Below, in pieces: positions 59,305 through 64,000 of a stretch of 64,000 bases of DNA. The notes beneath the pieces were generated by a model. It did no database searches. It was not told the DNA's origin and saw only the letters and a program-made list of their open reading frames with translations. Position 1 is the first letter of the stretch; the number at the start of each line of letters is the position of its first letter. Made by a program: the position numbers and the translations under genes. Source of the stretch: Nocardioides bruguierae (GTDB taxonomy: Bacteria > Actinomycetota > Actinomycetes > Propionibacteriales > Nocardioidaceae); the NCBI RefSeq assembly GCF_023656415.1, contig NZ_JAMOIL010000001.1:62001-126000 (forward strand), given 5' to 3'.

Positions 59305-60041
59305 TGCGGCGCGGTGATCTCGGGCGCCTCACCGTAGGAGTCGAGATCGAGGACGTAGGTGGTGGCCGCCGCGCCGTAGAACTCACCGGTCACCTCGGCC
59401 GAGCGCAGCTCGCCGTCCTCGGTGATCAGGTAGGTGACGTCCACGTCGCCCTCGGGCGCGCCCCCGCTGCCGACCACGGCGCCGACGGCCTCGCCGGCCA
59501 CCGTGCCCGTGTAGGGGGTGAGCACCTCGCTGTTGTCGGTACCGCCGCGCTGGCTGCTGCCGGCGGCCAGGTCGGTCGTGGCCCGCAGGAGGGCCGGCAC
59601 GCCGGCGTCCGCGTCGAGCAGGAGGGAGGGGTCGGGCGCGCCGTAGTCGGCGGGGTCGATGGCCGTCCAGCCGGTGGTCAGCGGCAGCTGGGCGTAGACG
59701 GTGTCGTCGACGGCCACCACCGGCACCTGGGGCTCCAGGCCCGCGTAGGTGATCGTGATGGACCCGTCGAAGGCCGGCGCGGCCGTGAGCGTCCCCTCCG
59801 CGCCGACCAGGGCGGAGACCCCCGAGGGCGGGGCGTCGGTGCTGATCGCGACCCGGACGCCGGCGGTGGCGGTGAGCGTGTCGGCGGCCGCGTCGACGGC
59901 CTCACGGGGCGAGAGCTCCTCGCTCTCGGCGCTGCTGCACCCCACGGCCGCGAGCAGGCAGGCCCCGGTGAGCGCCAGCGCGGACGCCCGGGACGCCGCC
60001 GCGCGGGCGGGGCGGGTGTGGTGGGGGGCCATGGGCGTCAT
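59301..60041 (-). CDS. lprG: LprG/LppX-family lipoprotein
   Basis: 246 residues from ATG 60041 (ATG 60032 is equally possible). A lipoprotein signal ends LTGACLLAAVGC. SPREAVDAAADTLTATAGVR and DGSITITYAGLEPQVPVVAV fit the LppX_LprAFG fold with its hydrophobic cavity, and TYVLDLDSYGEAPEITAP its conserved end. It carries lipid from the P55 transporter to the cell wall. It is first in a two-gene operon. Confidence 0.88.
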   Translation of the reverse strand: MTPMAPHHTRPARAAASRASALALTGACLLAAVGCSSAESEELSPREAVDAAADTLTATAGVRVAISTDAPPSGVSALVGAEGTLTAAPAFDGSITITYAGLEPQVPVVAVDDTVYAQLPLTTGWTAIDPADYGAPDPSLLLDADAGVPALLRATTDLAAGSSQRGGTDNSEVLTPYTGTVAGEAVGAVVGSGGAPEGDVDVTYLITEDGELRSAEVTGEFYGAAATTYVLDLDSYGEAPEITAPQ

Positions 60042-60071
60042 CCCACCACACCCGCGCCCGACGGGGCGGCC

Positions 60072-62609
60072 TCAGCCCTCGGTGTCGCCGGCGTCGGCAG
60101 CGCCGTCCTGGTCGCCGTCCTGCTCCTCGGCCGTGCCGGGCAGCCTCAGCGCGTCGGCGACCCGGGAGGCGACCGCGACCACGGTCTGCGCCAGCGGCAC
60201 GCCGGAGCCGTCGCGCCGGCCCGTGGGGGCGGGCAGCTCCACCGGGGCGCCGGAGTCGGCCGCGGCGCGCGCCGGGCCGGGGCCGACCCAGGCGAGCTGG
60301 AGCCGGTCCTCGCCCTTGAGGAAGCGGTGGCACCGGACGCCGCCGGTGGCGCGCCCCTTGGCGGGGTACTCCCCGAACGAGGAGACCTTGACGGTGCCCG
60401 AGCCCGTGCCGGGCAGGGAGTCCCCGGAGCCGGCGATCGTGACCACGACGGCACCCTCGCCGGCGTCCGGGTCGAAGGCGCCGAACGAGACGACCTGCTG
60501 GCCGGCCGCCAGCTTCACGCCCGCCACGCCGCCGCCGGCCCGCCCCTGGGGGCGCACCGCGTCGGCGGAGAAGTGCAGCAGCTGGGCGTCGGAGGTGACG
60601 AAGCACAGCTCCTCGGAGCCGGTGGTGAGCTGCACGACGCCGACCACGCGGTCCTTGCCGTCCAGGGTCACGACCTCCCACTCGTCGCCGCGCTTGGGCA
60701 CCTCGGGCTTGACCCGCTTCACCACGCCGTGGCGGGTGCCGAGCGCGAGGCCGGGGCCCTCCTCGGTGATCGGGACGAGCGCGAGCGCCTTCTCGTTCTT
60801 CTCCAGCACGAGCAGCTGCTCCAGCGGCATCCCGCCCTGGAGGTTCGGGTCGTTCGCGGACGGCGGCAGCGTCGGCAGGTCCAGCACCGAGAGCCGCACC
60901 AGACGACCGGCGTCGGTGACCACGCCGACGTCCGCGCGGGCGGTCGTGCGCACCGCCGAGACGACGACGTCGTGGCCGGCGCGGCCGTCGCCGCGACCGG
61001 GCAGGTCGCCCGCGGTGCTGCGTGCCACGAGCCCGGCGGAGGACAGGTAGGCCACGCACGGGTCGTCGGCGATCTCCAGCGGGGTGGCGCTGGCCTTGGC
61101 GGGGGCGCCGGCGGACTCCAGCAGCACCGTGCGGCGCGGCGTGCCGTGCTCTTCGGCCACGTCGGCGAGCTCGTCGGAGACGACCGAGCGCAGCAGGCCG
61201 GCGTCGTTGAGGATCGCGTCGAGCTCCTCGATCTCGCGGCGCAGCTCCTCGGACTCCTTCTCCAGCTCCAGGCGGGAGAAGCGGGTCAGCCGGCGCAGCT
61301 GCATCTCGAGGATGTAGTCGGCCTGGAGCTGGGAGAGGTCGAAGACCGTCATCAGGCGCTGGCGGGCGGCGCCGGTGTCGTCGCTGGAGCGGATGACCGC
61401 GATGACCTCGTCGATGTCCAGCAGGGCCACGAGCAGGCCCTCGACCAGGTGCAGCCGGTCGGCCTTCTTGCCGCGGCGGAACGCCGAGCGGCGGCGGACG
61501 ACCTCGTAGCGGTGCTCGAGGAAGACCTCCAGCATCTCCTTGAGCCCCAGCGTGCGGGGCTGACCGTCGACGAGGGCCACGGCGTTGATGCCGAACGAGT
61601 CCTCCAGCGGGGTGGAGCGGAAGAGCTGCTCGAGCACGGCCTCGGGCACGAAGCCGTTCTTGATCTCGATGACCAGCCGCAGGCCGTTGGCGCGGTCGGT
61701 GAGGTCCTTGAGGTCGGCGATGCCCTGGAGCTTCTTGTTCTGCACGAGCGTCTTGATCCGCTCGAACAGCTTCTCGGTGCCCACGCCGTAGGGCAGCTCG
61801 GTGATGACGATCGCCTTGCGGCGTCCGACCTGCTCGACGCGGGTGGTGGCACGCATCTTGAAGGAGCCGCGGCCGGACTCGTAGGCGTCGCGGATGCCGT
61901 CGAGACCGACGATCTTGCCGCCCGTCGGCAGGTCCGGGCCCGGCACGAACCGCATCAGGTCGTCCAGGCTCGCGCCCGGGTTGGTGATGAGGTGGCGCAG
62001 GGCCTGCACGACCTCGACGAGGTTGTGCGGCGCGCAGTTGGTGGCCATGCCGACCGCGATGCCGGCCGAGCCGTTGACCAGGAGGTTCGGGATGGCGGCG
62101 GGCAGCACCGCCGGCTCGAGCTCGCGGGAGTCGTAGTTGGGGCGGAAGTCGACGGTGTCCTCGTCGATGGAGGCGGTCATCGCCACGGCCGGCGAGGCCA
62201 TCCGGCACTCGGTGTAACGCATCGCCGCGGGAGAGTCGTCGGGCGAGCCGAAGTTGCCGTGGCCGTCGACGTAGGGCAGCCGCATCACCCAGGGCTGCGC
62301 CATGCGCACCAGGGCGTCGTAGATCGCGCCGTCGCCGTGCGGGTGCAGGCGGCCCATGACGTCGCCGACGACGCGGGCGGACTTCACGTGCCCGCGGTCC
62401 GGCAGGAGCCGGTTGTCGTGCATCGTGTAGAGGATGCGGCGCTGCACCGGCTTGAGGCCGTCGCGCGCGTCCGGGAGGGCCCGGGAGTAGATGACCGAGT
62501 AGGCGTACTCCAGGAAGGAGCTGCGCATCTCGTCGCCGACGTCGATGTCGAGGATGTGCTCCTCGAAGTCGTCCTCGGGCGGCGGGGTGGTGGTGCTGCG
62601 TGCTGCCAT
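60072..62609 (-). CDS. parC: DNA topoisomerase IV subunit A
   Basis: 845 residues from ATG 62609; ATG 62618 adds three. [20 protein letters not shown] and [20 protein letters not shown] are the winged-helix core, and [20 protein letters not shown] holds the catalytic Tyr (Ser/Asp of the quinolone region lie just before). The C-terminal beta-pinwheel lacks a canonical GyrA box (QRRGGKG), which favours ParC over GyrA. It ends in an acidic tail [15 protein letters not shown]. Works with ParE encoded 5 kb away. Confidence 0.92.
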   Translation of the reverse strand: MAARSTTTPPPEDDFEEHILDIDVGDEMRSSFLEYAYSVIYSRALPDARDGLKPVQRRILYTMHDNRLLPDRGHVKSARVVGDVMGRLHPHGDGAIYDALVRMAQPWVMRLPYVDGHGNFGSPDDSPAAMRYTECRMASPAVAMTASIDEDTVDFRPNYDSRELEPAVLPAAIPNLLVNGSAGIAVGMATNCAPHNLVEVVQALRHLITNPGASLDDLMRFVPGPDLPTGGKIVGLDGIRDAYESGRGSFKMRATTRVEQVGRRKAIVITELPYGVGTEKLFERIKTLVQNKKLQGIADLKDLTDRANGLRLVIEIKNGFVPEAVLEQLFRSTPLEDSFGINAVALVDGQPRTLGLKEMLEVFLEHRYEVVRRRSAFRRGKKADRLHLVEGLLVALLDIDEVIAVIRSSDDTGAARQRLMTVFDLSQLQADYILEMQLRRLTRFSRLELEKESEELRREIEELDAILNDAGLLRSVVSDELADVAEEHGTPRRTVLLESAGAPAKASATPLEIADDPCVAYLSSAGLVARSTAGDLPGRGDGRAGHDVVVSAVRTTARADVGVVTDAGRLVRLSVLDLPTLPPSANDPNLQGGMPLEQLLVLEKNEKALALVPITEEGPGLALGTRHGVVKRVKPEVPKRGDEWEVVTLDGKDRVVGVVQLTTGSEELCFVTSDAQLLHFSADAVRPQGRAGGGVAGVKLAAGQQVVSFGAFDPDAGEGAVVVTIAGSGDSLPGTGSGTVKVSSFGEYPAKGRATGGVRCHRFLKGEDRLQLAWVGPGPARAAADSGAPVELPAPTGRRDGSGVPLAQTVVAVASRVADALRLPGTAEEQDGDQDGAADAGDTEG

Positions 62610-62712
62610 GGGCGTCATTCTCACGCCTGCGCCCCTCGCACCCGGCACCTGCCCCGCCCACGGGCGCGTCCCGTCCCCTCCCGGGCGTGCCCGCGCGGGT
62701 AGATTGCTGCCC

Positions 62713-64000
62713 GTGAGCGACGGCCAGACCCCCACGACCGGAGCGACCCCCACCACCGGTGCCACCAGCACGGCCACGGGCCCCGAGGTGCACGTCGAGG
62801 TCGCCGACGTGCCGGTCGCGCCCAAGCACTGGGCCGCCGACGTGCTGCTGCGCGACGGGCGCACCGCCCACATCCGGCCCATCGGCCCGGACGACGCCGA
62901 GCTCCTGGTCGAGTTCTACAGCCGTGTCTCCGACCGCTCGAAGTACTACCGGTTCTTCTCCCCGATGCCGCGGCTGTCGGACAAGGACGTCTTCCGGTTC
63001 ACCCACGTCGACCACCGCGACCGGGTGGCGTTCGTGCTCATGCTCCAGCAGCAGATGATCGCCGTCGGCCGCTACGACCTCATCCGGCCCGGCGAGGCCG
63101 AGGTGGCGTTCCTCGTGGAGGACCAGCACCAGGGGCGCGGCATCGCCCAGGTGCTGCTCGAGCACCTGGCCCAGGCGGGTCGCGAGCGCAAGGTCGACCG
63201 GTTCATCGCCGAGGTCCTGCCCGACAACACGCGGATGATCCAGACCTTCCGCGACGCCGGCTACAAGGTCGTCTCGGAGTACGAGGACGGCGTCATCCAG
63301 CTCGAGTTCCCGATCGACGCCACCGACACCGCCATCGGTGTCATGCAGGCCCGCGAGCACCGGGCCGAGGCCGCCAGCATCGAGCGGTTCTTCCACCCGC
63401 GCTCGGTGGCGATCATCGGTGCCTCGCGACGTCAGGACACCATCGGTCAGACGCTGGTGCGCAACCTGGTCATGGGCGACTTCACCGGGCGCGTGTACGC
63501 CGTGAACCCCACCGGCTCGGCCGTCTCGGGCCTCCCCGCCTTCTCCAACGTCGTCGACATCCCGGACGACGTCGACCTCGCCGTGGTCGCGGTGCCGGCC
63601 GACGCGGTGCAGGACGTGGTGCTCGACTGCGCCGCCAAGGGCGTGCACGGCCTCGTGGTGATCTCCTCCGGGTTCGCCGAGACCGGCGAGGAGGGCCGCG
63701 CCCGCCAGCGCCGCCTCGTCGGCCTGTCCCGCTCCTACGGCCTGCGCCTGATCGGCCCCAACTGCCTCGGCATCATCAACACGCAGTCCGAGGTGTCGAT
63801 CAACGCCTCGCTCTCCCAGGTCATGCCGCCGCGCGGTCGCGCCGGCTTCTTCTGCCAGTCCGGCGCCCTGGGCTCGGCCATCCTGGAGAAGGTGCAGAAC
63901 CGGGGCCTGGGTCTGTCGACGTTCGTCTCGGCGGGCAACCGCGCCGACGTCTCCGGCAACGACCTCCTGCAGTACTGGGAGGAGGACGAGGCGACCGAGG
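62713..64000 (+). CDS. GNAT acetyltransferase/acyl-CoA ligase (NDP-forming) fusion, partial
   Basis: GTG 62713, 7 nt after TAGATT, begins a frame that runs off the right edge (429 residues seen). After a Thr-rich start, residues 40-205 are a GNAT domain ([40 protein letters not shown] for acetyl-CoA). From residue 220 an NDP-forming acyl-CoA synthetase CoA-binding domain begins ([49 protein letters not shown]). Such Pat-like fusions acetylate lysines of acyl-CoA synthetases and other enzymes in response to cAMP or energy state. Ligase completion lies beyond the window. Confidence 0.9.
   Translation, partial: MSDGQTPTTGATPTTGATSTATGPEVHVEVADVPVAPKHWAADVLLRDGRTAHIRPIGPDDAELLVEFYSRVSDRSKYYRFFSPMPRLSDKDVFRFTHVDHRDRVAFVLMLQQQMIAVGRYDLIRPGEAEVAFLVEDQHQGRGIAQVLLEHLAQAGRERKVDRFIAEVLPDNTRMIQTFRDAGYKVVSEYEDGVIQLEFPIDATDTAIGVMQAREHRAEAASIERFFHPRSVAIIGASRRQDTIGQTLVRNLVMGDFTGRVYAVNPTGSAVSGLPAFSNVVDIPDDVDLAVVAVPADAVQDVVLDCAAKGVHGLVVISSGFAETGEEGRARQRRLVGLSRSYGLRLIGPNCLGIINTQSEVSINASLSQVMPPRGRAGFFCQSGALGSAILEKVQNRGLGLSTFVSAGNRADVSGNDLLQYWEEDEATE

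Overview
The window is about 70% GC, with frequent GTG starts, ATGA/GTGA stop-start overlaps and leaderless-looking promoters. Its gene content is that of an actinomycete (Actinomycetota): a principal sigma factor with a Lys/Ala-rich N-terminus, WhiB, DUF7455, an LprG/P55 pair and topoisomerase IV genes. The order hrdB (rpoD) - DUF7455 - parE - parC is the conserved actinobacterial one. Genus cannot be fixed from the sequence; a Micrococcales or Propionibacteriales member is my guess.

Layout. 1-9423 is chromosome: a Kef-type antiporter (cut by the window edge), a universal stress protein, an arsenic-type pair (ArsR fused to an ArsN1-like acetyltransferase, divergent from a flavoprotein, with clustered operators between them), an AI-2E family permease, an acyl-CoA synthetase, an SDR-fold enzyme with halohydrin-dehalogenase-like motifs, a nucleotidyltransferase and an HhH-GPD repair protein. 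9381-23711 is integrative element 1 (about 14.3 kb) in the 3' end of the HhH-GPD gene. 23797-27470 is chromosome: an APC permease and the principal sigma factor. 27451-44537 is integrative element 2 (about 17.1 kb) in the 3' end of that sigma factor gene. 44558-64000 is chromosome: an arabinoside uptake and degradation cluster with a LacI regulator, an EamA exporter, DUF7455, parE, a GH3 lipoprotein, a beta-carbonic anhydrase, p55-lprG, parC and a GNAT/CoA-ligase fusion cut by the right edge.

Element 1 has a tyrosine integrase, a phage-type repressor, several excisionase-like HTH proteins, a tightly overlapping early operon with an iteron-bearing winged-helix gene and a WhiB-like protein, and a 1097-residue tape measure protein. 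I see no capsid, portal, terminase or lysis gene. A 12-codon stub after the tape measure and a 23-codon tail-protein-like remnant 2 kb later suggest that the minor tail genes were replaced by a cargo block including a DUF6941-DUF4258-DUF2283 operon. Its right part holds a striking array of four palindromes at an exact 18-bp period.

Element 2 is intact-looking and compact: integrase, regulators, an AAA ATPase gene with embedded iterons, an HNH-terminase fusion, one ORF joining portal, prohead protease and major capsid protein, neck genes, two tandem tail-tube paralogues, a tail chaperone with a -1 slippery site and a tape measure protein. It stops there: no tail tip, no receptor-binding protein and no lysis gene. 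Both elements therefore end their morphogenetic module at the tape measure gene. This fits either decayed prophages or capsid/tail-encoding phage satellites that borrow a helper's tail tip and lysis; the compactness of element 2 makes the satellite reading worth testing.
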